Assembly (NCBI GenBank): GCA_033032865.1 | Contig: JAWHQI010000019.1 | Location: forward strand, 9,776,001 to 9,840,000 | Direction: 5' to 3' | DNA: 64,000 nucleotides | DNA from: Dactylorhiza incarnata | Taxonomy: Eukaryota > Streptophyta > Magnoliopsida > Asparagales > Orchidaceae | In this document: one piece after another, positions 22,697 through 33,299 of the stretch | How positions within the stretch are numbered: the stretch's first letter is position 1 | How the letters are laid out: each line of letters opens with the position of its first letter | The notes under the pieces: model-generated | What the model was told of the DNA's origin: nothing | Seen by the model: only the letters and a program-made list of their open reading frames with translations | Databases searched by the model: none | Program-made: the position numbers and the translations under genes

Positions 22697-23973
22697 AACA
22701 CGCGACCTTTAGATCAGGAGTGTTTAGGTGAATCCAGTAGACATCGAGATGGCAGACCGCATGGTGCATGCTTGCCGGTCTTCCAGTAGTCTTCCTCCCA
22801 TCGACTCAAATCCCCTAGAAGCCCTTGAGCGTCATTTTGATCTGCGTGTCGAGCAAGCCCTTCGGGAGGCCGCTCGAGCTCGGCAAGAAGCTGCCCTAGC
22901 TCAACAGGAGGTCAGATGATCTCAGCAGGAAATCATGCGATCTCAGTAGGAGACTGACCGAGAGCGCCAGGAGGTTATACAAGCTCAACAAGAGTCTGTG
23001 AAGCAGATCGAAGCCATGAGCCAGGTTCTAGCAGCGATCTCCCAGAGATTCCTTCCCCAGCCAGGTCAGATCGCCACCCCTGACCACATAGCTAGCGATC
23101 ACCCTTATGACCGTGCAAGCCATCGGCCTGTAGCTCCTCTGCGATCTCAGCAAGAAGAGTTCATATCCCGTCGAGATTCTTTTAGAGCAGCAACTCAGGG
23201 GCCTCCAGCACAGACTCTAAATTTTCAAGAGGATTATGTCTATCCTCCGGCCCCTCCTGCTCCTTTTTATGCTCCTTCTGACATTGTATTGACGGAGGAG
23301 CCCTCTCTTTTTTCTGACAAAGTACTTTGGGAACCCATTCCTAGTGGCTTCAGAGAGCCTCAACTCGCAATGTTCTCCGAGGAGAGCGACCCAATTTCTC
23401 ATCTTCAGGCTTTTGAGTCCACCGTCGCTCTCAGGATTATCTCAGATGGTGTGAGGTGCAAATTGTTGATCACCTATTTTGATGGATCTGCTAGGGAATG
23501 GTTCTACAAGTTGCCTTCTCAATCCATCCAGAGTTTTGCCGTCCTTAGACACAAACTCCTTCTGAGGTTTGCAACTGCCAAGAAAAGGAAGAGTTGTCCC
23601 GCGACCCTCTTCAAGATTAAACAGGGAGATAACGAGACTTTGGCTCATTTCATCAACCGCATTCAGAAAGAAATTCAGGGATATAGAGCCCGCTCTCTAC
23701 ATGGTGACTCTGATTAATGGATTGAAAGAGGGTCCTCTAAAGTTTGAGGTCACCACAAGAGAGCCCAGCTCTTATCAAGAGTTGATCAGCATTGCCAATC
23801 ATTACATAGAAGGCGAAATCAACAACCCCGCCTATGTCTCTAACCTGACCTGCAAGGTCGTTCAAAAAGGTTCTGCAGGATTTTATCCAGCTTCGTCGTC
23901 GTCAAAGCCATATCAAGAGTTCCCACCTCCCGCTCCAAGAGGAAGGAACTTCCGCAATCACCGCTCCAATTAG
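22693..23973 (+). pseudogene. Tat gag
   Basis: The first part (22728-22992) is an Ala/Gln/Arg-rich helical segment with stops at 22917-22919 and near 22948. The 22998-23690 part holds the Ty3 gag core: a DPISHLQAFES segment, then YFDGSAREWFYKLPSQSI. The frame shifts near 23695 and continues as LINGLKEGPLKFEV to about 23973. No CCHC knuckle is visible, as in many plant Tat gags. Confidence 0.8.
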
Positions 23974-24142
23974 GGGAATCAGCAAGTCCAGTCTAAGGTT
24001 CCTCTGCTGCCAACTCTTGCTACCCCAGCTCCGCAAGTCACTCAGGTTCATCAAATTCAGTATATTCAGCCGCCCCTTCTGACTGCTCAACCGTTTTATA
24101 ATGGCTCCCAAGAGTCCTTTACAGATCTTGGTGTTTCAATGA

Positions 24143-25265
24143 GTGAGGTGGTTCAGATTCTCTAGAAGCAGCCCCTTCTTCAAGAAGCCTGCTCCTCTCA
24201 ATTCAGATCCAAAATCTAGGAATCCGGCTCTTTACTATGAATATCACATGGAAAGAGGCCATTTGACCGAGGCTTGTATTGTTCTTCTCTTGCTAGTGGA
24301 GAAGCTTCTAAAAGAAGGAAAGCTCTGAGATCTCTTCTAGAAAAGTGACCCCTCCAAGGCTTCAACCTCCAAGAGCAAGGAGGTGGCAGAAGTCCATTGG
24401 GAATGTGAAGAAGTAGATGATGTTGGCCACCTAGGCAATATTGGTTTTTCCAATGAGTGCGTGGATGCAGATGATGAAGGTGTTTTGGGCAATCTTTTCT
24501 GCATCTACGGAGTGGCAGGACCGAAATCCTTTAGGAGGGCTAGTCTCAAGAGGGTCATTCGATCGGAAGTTGCTGTCACTTCCTCAGCTCCAATCCGGGG
24601 AATGGTTACCTTTGGAGAAGAGGACCTTCCTCCGACCACCAATCCCATCGGCGATGCGGTCATTATTAAAGTAGTTATCAAGAATTATATTGTGGAGAAA
24701 ATCTTAATCGATACTGGGAGCTCAGTGAACGTGCTCTTCAAGCCTGCTTTCGAAGCGTTGAAGACAGGGAAGACTCTTCTCTCCATGGAGGGACCTCTCT
24801 ATGGTTTCTCAGGAGAAAAGAAAGAAGTGGAGGGAGTCATCACCCTCTCGGTGATTCTGGCAGGCATCGTGAAGCTTGTAAAGTTCATAGTTAATGAAGC
24901 TCCTAGCAGGTACAACGCAATTTTTGGAAGGCCCGTTCTGAATGGGTATCAAGCGATAGTGACAACCTACCACCAAACCGTGAAATTTGCCTTGAATGGC
25001 AAGCAGCACCGGATCAGGAGTGATCCAAAGAAGGCCAGGGAATGCTACATTAAAATGGTCAATGTGATCGTACCTTCTCCTCCCCAGGTGGCTGAGATGT
25101 GTTCAACACCTCAAATTCCCGATCAGGTCAAAGTTGTTGAAGAAGCTGAAGAAGAAGATAAAAGAGATGGAGTTCACTTGGAACCTGCACAAGCAACTCA
25201 AGGTGTTCCTATCAGCGAGGGAGATGTGAGCAAGAAGCTCTCTGATAGAGAAAATCGTATTCTCC
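24143..25265 (+). pseudogene. Tat gag C-terminus and aspartic protease
   Basis: Two frames (24143-24328, 24383-25282) encode a degraded gag end (CEYHxxxGHxTEAC-like, first Cys lost) and a retropepsin with the active site LIDTGSSVNVLF and the flap region NAIFGRPVLNGYQA. A Glu-rich linker follows. The last codons before 25282 may already belong to the inserted LTR. Confidence 0.82.
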
Positions 25266-26932
25266 AATCTATACTCGATTAAGGCAAGTGTACCTATCGA
25301 AATATAGCATAGGATATAAAGAATATCAAGGTCGTATTAGACTCGGTGCTTTCGAGTACTTTTACTTCGGGAAAACAAAACTATTATTTTATCGAATAAT
25401 ATTTTATTAGTGATAATTTATAATTAAAATTTAAATAAAGAAATAAAGAAAAAAGGAAACAAATCTTGATCAAAGCGCACTCGGAATGAAAATCAAGAGA
25501 GATAAATTCTACTTCTAATCCAATCCTTGCCATGGAGATTCTCGGACTATGAACGTACCTCTTTCGAGGACTACGCCCAACTACATTTAGGAAATATCAA
25601 TTGAATTTACATTCTATACTTGATAACCTAAGACCCGCTTTACGAGGTGAATCCCACTATTGGCTTTTACTCCAATCCGGAAGGGTAACGTCGTCCTCAT
25701 TCAAGGATTGTGTTCTACTCTTTTTATCCTTGAGCGATCGATTCATACTCGCGAGCTGGTTCGACTAACTAGAGTTTGAAAACAAATATTGCAATTCATA
25801 ACCGAAATATGAACACGATACGTTAATATTCAAGAATAAATCGAAGGAGGATTGAAAATAAAAAAGAGAGAATTCATTTCATCTAAAGCTCGCCATTTTC
25901 AAGATCTAAAATAAAATCTACTTAACATGAAAATAAAAGAGATGAAAGAAATAAGACAATAACATTTTTTTAAAATAACTTTGAATTACAACAAAAAAGG
26001 GTACAAGAAATTGAAAGCTTTGCATAAATTGAAATCTAAAACTACTTTGCATAAAAATGAAAATACATGAAATTGAAATCTAAGCTATGAAATAAGAAAA
26101 TACAAGAAATGAAAGAAAAGCAATTCTGCCCCAAAATGGGGCAGAGGAGAGGAGTTTCGACCCAAGAAGGGTGGAAAAAGGGATGCCTTGAGATCTGGAA
26201 GAGCTGCCTTTTTATAGGCAAAAGTTGAAATTACACGCCCTTGGTCACGCCTGTGACCAAGGGCGTGTAAGGGGCGTGATCAGTGCTGGTGTGGAGAAGG
26301 CGCGTTCTGGCTTCAATGCAGGCATTTCGGGCGCGTCACTCCCTAGGTCACGCCCTTGACCTGGGGCGTGTAATTTTTAAATAGACGCTGGCGCGGGAAA
26401 TCTTTGGCGGGAAGGGCGTGACTCTGGAGGCAAAGGAGTTACACGCCCGTGTCATTGGAGCTACACGGGCGTGACATTGGCAAAGCATCCTTGGGGTGTG
26501 ATCTGGGGCATGATCTGCCGGCAGGGAGGTTACACGGGCATGACATTGGAAGTCACGGGCGTGTACTTGGCGAAATCGCATCATGGCTTCAGGACACGGC
26601 CGACTGAGCTAGAGGCAGGGTTCACGGGCGTGACATTGGAAGGTCATGGGCGTGACTCGGGAAGTCGCGGGCGTGTACTTGGAATTCTCCTCAGAATGAG
26701 TCCAGATTGGCAGCAACAGATTTTGAAATAGTTTTATGTTGACACGCCCTTGTTCACGGGCGTGATTTAGGGCGTGTACTTGCATTTTTCTGCAGAAAAC
26801 TCCAGAAATCCTAAAAAACATAAAACAAACTTATGTTAGTGAACAATTATAAATAGAAATGATTATTTAGTTAAAATCGACATATTATTTATAAATTCAA
26901 ATTATTATTAGCCTAAAAACTATAATAATATT
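25266..26932 (-). repeat. Solo LTR of an Athila relative, boundaries approximate
   Basis: From about 25266 the sequence follows the Athila LTRs at 39121 and 62239 (AAGGCAAGTGTACC, then GAGTACTT and CTATTATTTTATCG), but it is clearly diverged. On the minus strand TATAAAAAGG lies at 26207-26216, and CACGCCC/GGGCGTG hairpins fill 26234-26770 upstream of it. No internal element sequence accompanies it, and Tat RT resumes at about 26933. I found no clear target duplication; the left end in particular could be 20-60 bases off. Confidence 0.65.
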
Positions 26933-27811
26933 ATGCAAAAATACTACTCATCACTCTCCATCAACGCTGAATTGCCTGAAGCTGACAAGAGTCGGCTCAT
27001 CTCTTGCCTCTTGAAGAACCTGGATGTCTTTGCATGGTCAGCAGATGACATGCCTGAAGTTAATCCAGATATCGCCTACCCCCATCTCAACATCGATCCC
27101 AACTTTGATCCTATCAAGCAAAAGAAGAGATCCGTGGCGATGACCCTTGCTCAGCCAATTCAAGAGGAGGTGGAGAAGTTGTTGAAGGCCAAGTTCATTC
27201 AAGAAATCAAGTACCTAGAATGGGTGTCGAATGTTGTAATGGTTAAAAAACCCGGGGGAAAGTGGAGAATGTGCGTAGATTTTACAAAACTTAATAAAGC
27301 TTGCCAAAAAGATTGCTACCCCTTGCCTCGGATAGGTTCTTTAGTGGATTCCGCGGTCGGGTATTCTTTCATGAGCTTTTTAGATGCATTCTCAGGCTAT
27401 CATCAAATTAGAATGCATAGGCCCGATATTCCCCACACCTCGTTTATCACAAATGACGGCTATTTTTGTTATCTCGTGATGCCCTTTGAGCTAATAAATC
27501 CTGGAGCAACTTTTCAAAAAATGATGGATATAGTTTTTAAAAGCCAAAAAGGAAGAAATCTAGAGGTCTATGTTGATGACCTACTAATAAAAAGCAAAAC
27601 GTTTTCATCTCACCTTAATGATCTAATGGAGACATTTGCGACTCTTCGAGCCTTTAATATGAGGTTAAACCCATTGAAATGTGTTTTTGGAGCAAGCAAA
27701 GAAAAATTTCTTGGTCATCTCCTGACTCCGGAGGGGTTAAAGCCTATTCCAGATAAGGTAAAGGCTATCTTGGAGATGTCCCCTCCTAAGTCTCCCAAAG
27801 AAGTTCAGTAA
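26933..27811 (+). pseudogene. Tat reverse transcriptase
   Basis: The frame shows LLKNLDVFAWSADDMPEV, VVMVKKPGGKWRMCVDF, SFLDAFSGYHQI and the catalytic YVDDLLIKS near 27570. FLGHLLTPEGLKPIPDKV marks the connection domain. TAA at 27809-27811 breaks the frame, which then goes on unchanged. Ty3 RTs copy the element RNA after tRNA priming. Confidence 0.9.
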
Positions 27812-28680
27812 TTAGGTGGAAGAATGGCAGGTTTGAGTCATTTTATCTCTCAATCAGGAGATAAAAGCGCTCCTTTCTTTAAGACCCTCCGGGGAGGGGC
27901 TATGTTTGAGTGGACTAAGGAGTGTGATGATGCCTTCAATCATCTCAAAAGGCAGTTGACAACAACTCCTCTACTCCAAAGCCCAAGAGAGCGAGAAGAT
28001 CTTTTTCTGTATCTAGGAGTTGGTTACGATGCTATAAGTTCAGTATTGGTCCGAGAAGAGAAAAATAAGCAATTTCTAGTATACTATGTGACTAAAATTC
28101 TGAACGATGTGGAGACTCGTTAGCCAATTCTCAAAAAATTGGCCTTAATGCTCGTGACTTCAGCACGGAGGTTAAGGCCCTTTTTCCAAGCTCATTCGAT
28201 TCAAGTTGTCATTGATCTTCCATTAAAGAATGTTTTAAAAAGCCAAAACATTCAGGGAGATTAGCTAAATGGGCATTAGAACTTAGTGAATTTGACATCT
28301 CTAATATACCAAGAGTAGCGATTAAAGTAGAAGTTCTAGCGGACTTCATAATTGTTGCGAGTGAAGCTATATCAGAAAAAGAGGTTGGGACGCCTCTTGC
28401 CTGGACAATCTTTGTCGATGGAGCTTCAGGGAGAAATTCATCTTGAGCAGGAGTTGTCTTGATTAATCCAAATAGAGTTAGATTAGATCAAGCATTGAAG
28501 TTCTACTTCCAAATGACAAATAACTAAGCAGAGTATGAGGCCTTGTTGGCCGGCCTCAGATTTGCAATAGAATTGGGAATTGAGGATGTTAAAATCAGAA
28601 TAGATTCTCTAGTGATGGCATCTCAAGTAAACGGGACTTTTGAGACTAGAGATCGTATTTGAAGCAATATATGACTCTGG
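27812..28680 (+). pseudogene. Tat RNase H and second (plant Tat-type) RNase H
   Basis: The first RNase H (about 27850-28330) reads FFKTLRGGAMFEWTKECDDAF and FLYLGVGYDAISSVLVREE, with a stop near 28123. The second (about 28400-28655) reads FVDGASGRNSS and, after an in-frame stop, AGVVLINP, then AEYEALLAGLRFAIELG and IRIDS. This duplicate RNase H is characteristic of Tat elements. The frame shifts near 28655. Confidence 0.82.
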
Positions 28681-29304
28681 TAAAATTTGAGATTGGAAAG
28701 TTCAGAAGTTGTACTATCCAGCATATTCCGAGAGAGAAGAATGCGGAAGCAAATGAACTGGCGAAATTTGGTCTCCTTTCGGGAGGAACCACTTTCAAAT
28801 TGTTTCTTCCAGTAATTGAAGAAGGAGAAGTTATGCAGATAGATCAACGCCCATCTTGGATGGATCCATTCATCCTCTACCTCTCAACCGGGAAGCTCCA
28901 TTCAATGGTAAAAGATAGGAAAAGATTTATATTGAAGGCAACTCATTATTTTCTTGTTGCAAGAATACTCTATACGAAGACCTTCCTGTCACCTTTAGCT
29001 CGGTGTGTCTCAGAAGAAGAAATTCCAGTCATTCTTCAAGAAGTTCATTCAGGAGAGTCTGGTAGTCACTTTGGAGCTAGAACCTTGGAAAAGAGAATTA
29101 TAAGGCAGGGATATTTTTGGCCTCAAATGAGGAAGGATGCAGAGAAGTTCGCGAAACAATGTGTCCAAAGCCAAAAGTTTGCTCCTCTTCAGAATCAAAT
29201 GGCTCAACAACTTAAATCAATAGCAACCCCATGGCCATTTGCGGTCTGGGGAATTGATTTAGTTGGGCCTTTTCCTTTAGCCAGTGGACAGCGCCGATAC
29301 ATTA
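28659..29304 (+). pseudogene. Tat integrase, N-terminal part
   Basis: It encodes a linker and the HHCC finger: HSGESGSHFGARTLEKRI, YFWPQMRKDAEKF and CVQSQKFAPL. The second zinc Cys is Ser. The core starts with WGIDLVGPFPLASGQRRYI (first catalytic Asp) and is cut by element B. Confidence 0.83.
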
Positions 29305-30455
29305 TGTTGGAGCTTGTGTTCCACTTCTCTTAGTTTGAGAAATACCAAATTACACTATGTGTTTGATCTTGCTTGTGTTTATAGTGTGCAGGTACTACAG
29401 TTAAATACCCTATGAACAAGATGATGATTCTCTGAAAAGAGAGCTAACGCACCGCGTTAGTCGTTAACGCTTCGTATTAACTTTCCTCAAGAAGAAGCCG
29501 TCGAGATGAAATGTCGTCGAGAAGGAATCCGTCGAGAAGCCAGAGACAACGCCAACATTGACTCTTAATGCCTGCGTTGAGTCATGATCTGCCACGATCC
29601 CGACGGTTTTCATGCTCTCAGCAACTGCCGTACACGATGCTTAACGCTGGCGTTAACTCTTAACGCCAGGATTTAGCTCCCATGTGTACTTAAAGACCTG
29701 ATTTCGTTTGCTAAAAGACAATGTAATCCAAGCCTTGATTCTATACTTCAGAGAGATCATTTCATCCCGAATTCAGAGAGCACTCCCAACACCAACATTG
29801 GGGAACAAGAGTGAGAAGGCAATTTCCAACGACAAATTTGAAGAAGGACGCTCGCTTCAAATCCGACGTGGTCATGGCGTATCTTTAACATCTCCTTCAG
29901 CGCTCTTCAATCTAGGGAGTCTTTTATTCTGATTTTTACTTTATCTTTTCATTTTTCCTTGTAACGGTAGTGAATTCGTCGCCTTGCGTATGGAGACTAG
30001 GCCGGGTTTGGTTTAGGGGGAAATTCGCCGCCTTGTGCGTGACTACTAGGTATAGGGTAGATCTAGGGGTGGTTAGAGGCCTTATCTGAGGATAGATAGG
30101 CTATAGCCAACCGGTCCTTGGGAGAAGGACCAGTGAAGGAACAAAAAGTGATTTTTAAGTTGTCGCCTCTAATTTCAAGCGTTATTGAAATTTTATCCTT
30201 GTAATCATTTTTGTGAAATATAAAATTCTTTTTCATTATATCTAATTTTTTCTGGAATTTTATTTCATAAAGAAAAACATTTTGAATATTTCTGTAAAAC
30301 TATTTTCTGAAGAGATAATGCCCAGCGTTGACTCTTAACGCCAGGCGTTAGCGACAAAGCCAAAAAGTTTTTCTGTTAATTAAAATCTGTAAGTTTCCTT
30401 CCAACATAGTAAACCCCATATTCACCCCCCTCTAAGGGCGACTTCAGGTCCAACA
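29305..30455 (+). repeat. 5' LTR of element B
   Basis: It is 1151 bp, TG...CA. The first 100 bases resemble the C LTR start (TTGATCTTGCTTGTG, TATAGTGTGCAGG). AACGC/GCGTT motif pairs lie at about 29443-29480, 29549-29580 and 29640-29670, just before a weak TATA-like TTAAAG (about 29690). GTCGAG motifs lie at 29499-29545. Another full motif pair is near 30318-30350. A run of six C lies near the end. Confidence 0.88.
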
Positions 30456-30457
30456 CT

Positions 30458-30470
30458 TGGTATCAAAGCA
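30458..30470 (+). other. Primer binding site of B
   Basis: TGGTATCAAAGCA follows the LTR after two bases and fits tRNA-Met with one change. GGTTATTCCAAA and the gag ATG follow, as in A and C. Confidence 0.82.
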
Positions 30471-30504
30471 AGGTTATTCCAAATCAGTTTCACAACCGAG
30501 AATA

Positions 30505-30959
30505 ATGGCGCATCATGATCATGCTTTCGTTGAGGGTTAAGGAATTAGTAGACCTCCACTATTTACCGGGACTGATTATAACTATTGGAAAACAAGAATG
30601 CATTATTTCTTAATTGCTTTAGATAATGATGTGTGATGTATGGTAGAACAAAGTTACTCTCCACCGACAATTGTTGTTGGAGAAATTACTATAGAAAAAC
30701 CAAGAGATAGAAGGGATGATAATGACAAGTTAAGATGCAAAAATAACGCTAAAGCTATGAATGCTTATTTTGAGCTTTGGATAGAACGGAATTTAATAGA
30801 ACTTGTGCTTGCGAAACTTCTTTTGATATATGAAATTTATTAGAACTCACTCATGAAGGTACTTCGTAGGTCAAGGATTCAAAGCTTCTCCAGCTTGAAT
30901 TCGAATACGAAAAATTCTGGATGGAGGCTGGTGAAGACATTGAGTCAATGTACATAAGA
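30505..30959 (+). pseudogene. Element B gag, N-terminal part
   Basis: ATG at 30505 lies in the AATAATGGCG context shared with A and C. A stop (TAA near 30538) and others break it. Readable pieces include SRPPLFTGTDYNYWKTRM and KNNAKAMNAYFEL, which belong to the SIRE capsid-type domain. The solo LTR at 30965 splits it. Confidence 0.78.
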
Positions 30960-30964
30960 TTTAC

Positions 30965-31807
30965 TGTTGGGTTTTCTACAACCATACATCATATGTAGGC
31001 ACAGCGGAAATAACAAGAACAACCCAAAAGTGTTTCGGATCGGGCCATGAAAATGAATCAAGAAGTAATCAAAAATACTAGGCATAAATTACCTTAGTGG
31101 AGTTGGATCAAATCCAACCTAGGTGCTCCAAGAAGAAGAGTCCCGTCGTCGGCTGTGCGAGAGTCCTTAAGTAGAATAATGTCTACGTCTCTGCAGCAGT
31201 CCACACGAGTCGGGAGAAATACGACTGCACCTTGCACTTCTACGAGCTGCTAGGTTCGCTCCAGGAAGAACAATCACGGCGACGATCGCCGGCGATGCGA
31301 TCTACGTAGGCGAGCGAAGCGAAACTTCTTCCGTCGACTAGGGTTCGGGAGGCGGAACACTTCCATCGGGGGTAACTTCCTTAGTGGAGTAACTGTGTAT
31401 TGAACCCTTAAAAATAAGTTCTATTTATACCCGAAGCATAAACAGACCTAAAAGAATCGCTATCCGCAGACCACAGAAAATTAGGGTTTCTAGAACAATT
31501 CGTCGGGTATCAGCATTCGTCGAGTATCGAACAGTTCGATAGTCGACGAATGCCCCTATTCGTCGGGTATCAGCATTCGTCGACTAATGATACTCGACGA
31601 ATCATATCCGACGAATTCCCTTAGTCGACGAATTCCCTCGGCAACATTTGCCGGACCCCATTCTGTATGGTGATTGGTAACCTTTACCAACACAGTCAAT
31701 CTTTCAACTTCTCCACATGCTCTTATGTGCGACCCTGCAGGCTCATATCACGTTGGCAGTGAGACTACATGTTTGACCACTTCTAGATCATAATGGTAAT
31801 TCCAACA
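30965..31807 (-). repeat. Solo LTR of the R copia family with TSD TTTAC
   Basis: It runs TGTTGGGTTTTC...ATTCCAACA, flanked by TTTAC at 30960-30964 and 31808-31812. It is the reverse complement of the R LTR type (53709-54745). ATTCGTCG/CGACGAAT motifs fill 31500-31640. At 843 bp it is shorter than the R LTR (1037 bp). No internal sequence is left, so the parent was removed by LTR-LTR recombination or only the LTR was retained. Confidence 0.93.
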
Positions 31808-33133
31808 TTTACTAAGATCGTCAACGACTCAAAAGTACTTGGAAAAGTGTTCTCCAATGGCGACTTGGTGAGAAAAATTCTACGGTCACTCCCTCCAAAG
31901 TTCAATCCAAAGGTGACAGCTATCTCGGATTCGCATGATTTAAAGAAAGTCCAAATTGAGAGCCTCATTGGGAACCTCAAGACCCATGAGGTTGAACATA
32001 AGATTCAACAACAAGAGTACAACTTAGAACCAAAGAAGATGGCCTTAGCATTGAAGTCAAAGAAGGAGGTTAACGGAGAAGATGATGAAGAGGACGAGGA
32101 GAGCCTCTTTGTGAAGAAGTTCAAAAGGTTCATGAAGAATCCGGAAAGGAGAAACACCTTTTGGAAATACTTCATCAAGAAAGGATCCTCATCGAAGAAA
32201 GGAGGAGGTAGCGACGAGGACGATTATGAGCGACCACCACCGGAGTGCTATCATTGTAGAAAGACCGGACACATCCAGAGCCAGTGCCTGAAATATTTGA
32301 ATGAGCGTAAAGAAAAGCGGAACATGGGAAAAGTGAAGAAGAAGGTCCTAAAAGCGGCTACATGGGATGACTCCTCCTCTGAGGATTCAAGCGGCTCATC
32401 CACTAGCGATGAAGAAGAGGCAAATATGTGCCTTATGGGAAAAAGTAACAAGACATCCGAGGATGAAAGCAGTGTCCAAAGCGACACTCAGGTAACTCTC
32501 CCTACTACTTATGATGATTTATATATTGAATATTTACAAACATGCAAATTTTTTGATAAAAGTTTAAAAGATATTGATTTTCTAAATTCTTAAAATAAAC
32601 TTTTATTAAAAGAAAAGAAAAAATTATCTAAACAATTAGGGAAAGAAAAGGTATCTTGCCAAGAGTGCAATCACTCCTTGGCAAGAGTGAAAGAACTTGA
32701 AGAAGCTCTTTTTAAATCCCAATCCAATATTGAAATTCTTACTAAGGAGAAGGGGGATTTAGAAAGAACTTTAAAAACCTCTCTTTCTCAAATTGAGGAA
32801 GGAAAGAAGAGTTTTGCGAATCGGTGCGTTATATTGGTAAGGGAAAACACCGCTCTCAAAGCTCGTATTCATGATTTAAATATAGTTATTAAGAAGTTTG
32901 GAGTTGGGCAAAGATCTCTGGACATGATCTTGGCCAACCAATGCCATGGAAGTGCCAAATATGGCCTTGGATATGGCTCTGGAATCTATCGCCAGGCGTT
33001 AACTCCTAACACAGGCGTTAGCTATAATTCCAGAAACATTAATTCTGTTATTAATAAATTCAAAAATTCAAATGTTACCTCATTTCCCAGCAAGAGTTTA
33101 TCCAAAACTTCAAAAAGGGTCTCATCCCCTTGA
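31808..33133 (+). pseudogene. Element B gag, main part
   Basis: After the solo LTR, gag continues: FTKIVNDSKVLGKVF, LPPKFNPKVTAISD, an acidic/Lys-rich segment and the knuckle CYHCRKTGHIQSQC (about 32246-32288). A stop near 32593 interrupts a coiled-coil-rich part (ARVKELEEAL, LERTLKTSLSQIEEG). The AGGCGTTAACTCCTAAC motif is embedded in coding sequence near 32995-33022. The frame ends near 33133. Confidence 0.85.
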
Positions 33134-33189
33134 ATATCATGTGTCAAATGTCATTTATTTGGACACACCTCAAACTCTTGTAAGAAAAA

Positions 33190-33209
33190 GGGGGGGGGGG
33201 GGGGGGGGG
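33190..33209. repeat. Run of 20 G in the gag-protease region of B
   Basis: Twenty consecutive G residues follow AAAAA inside gag-pol. Similar but shorter G/C runs lie near the LTR ends of A, B and C. The length may be a slippage product or a sequencing error. Confidence 0.8.
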
Positions 33210-33299
33210 TAGTGCTATAAAGCAAATCTGGGTGCCTAAGGTTTCCACCTATTCTATGGGAGGATCCTCTTGGGTATCCGGATCTATACTCTCAACTCC

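Larger units (their letters stand above)
21917..29304 (+). mobile_element. Tat-type Ty3/gypsy element, 5' two-thirds in window
   Basis: Order: LTR, primer site, gag, protease, [solo Athila-type LTR], RT, RNase H, a second RNase H of the plant Tat type, and integrase up to the B insertion at 29305. Integrase after RNase H gives Ty3 order, and the extra RNase H is the hallmark of Tat elements. The rest lies right of the window. Stops and shifts are frequent, so it is an old relic. Confidence 0.85.
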
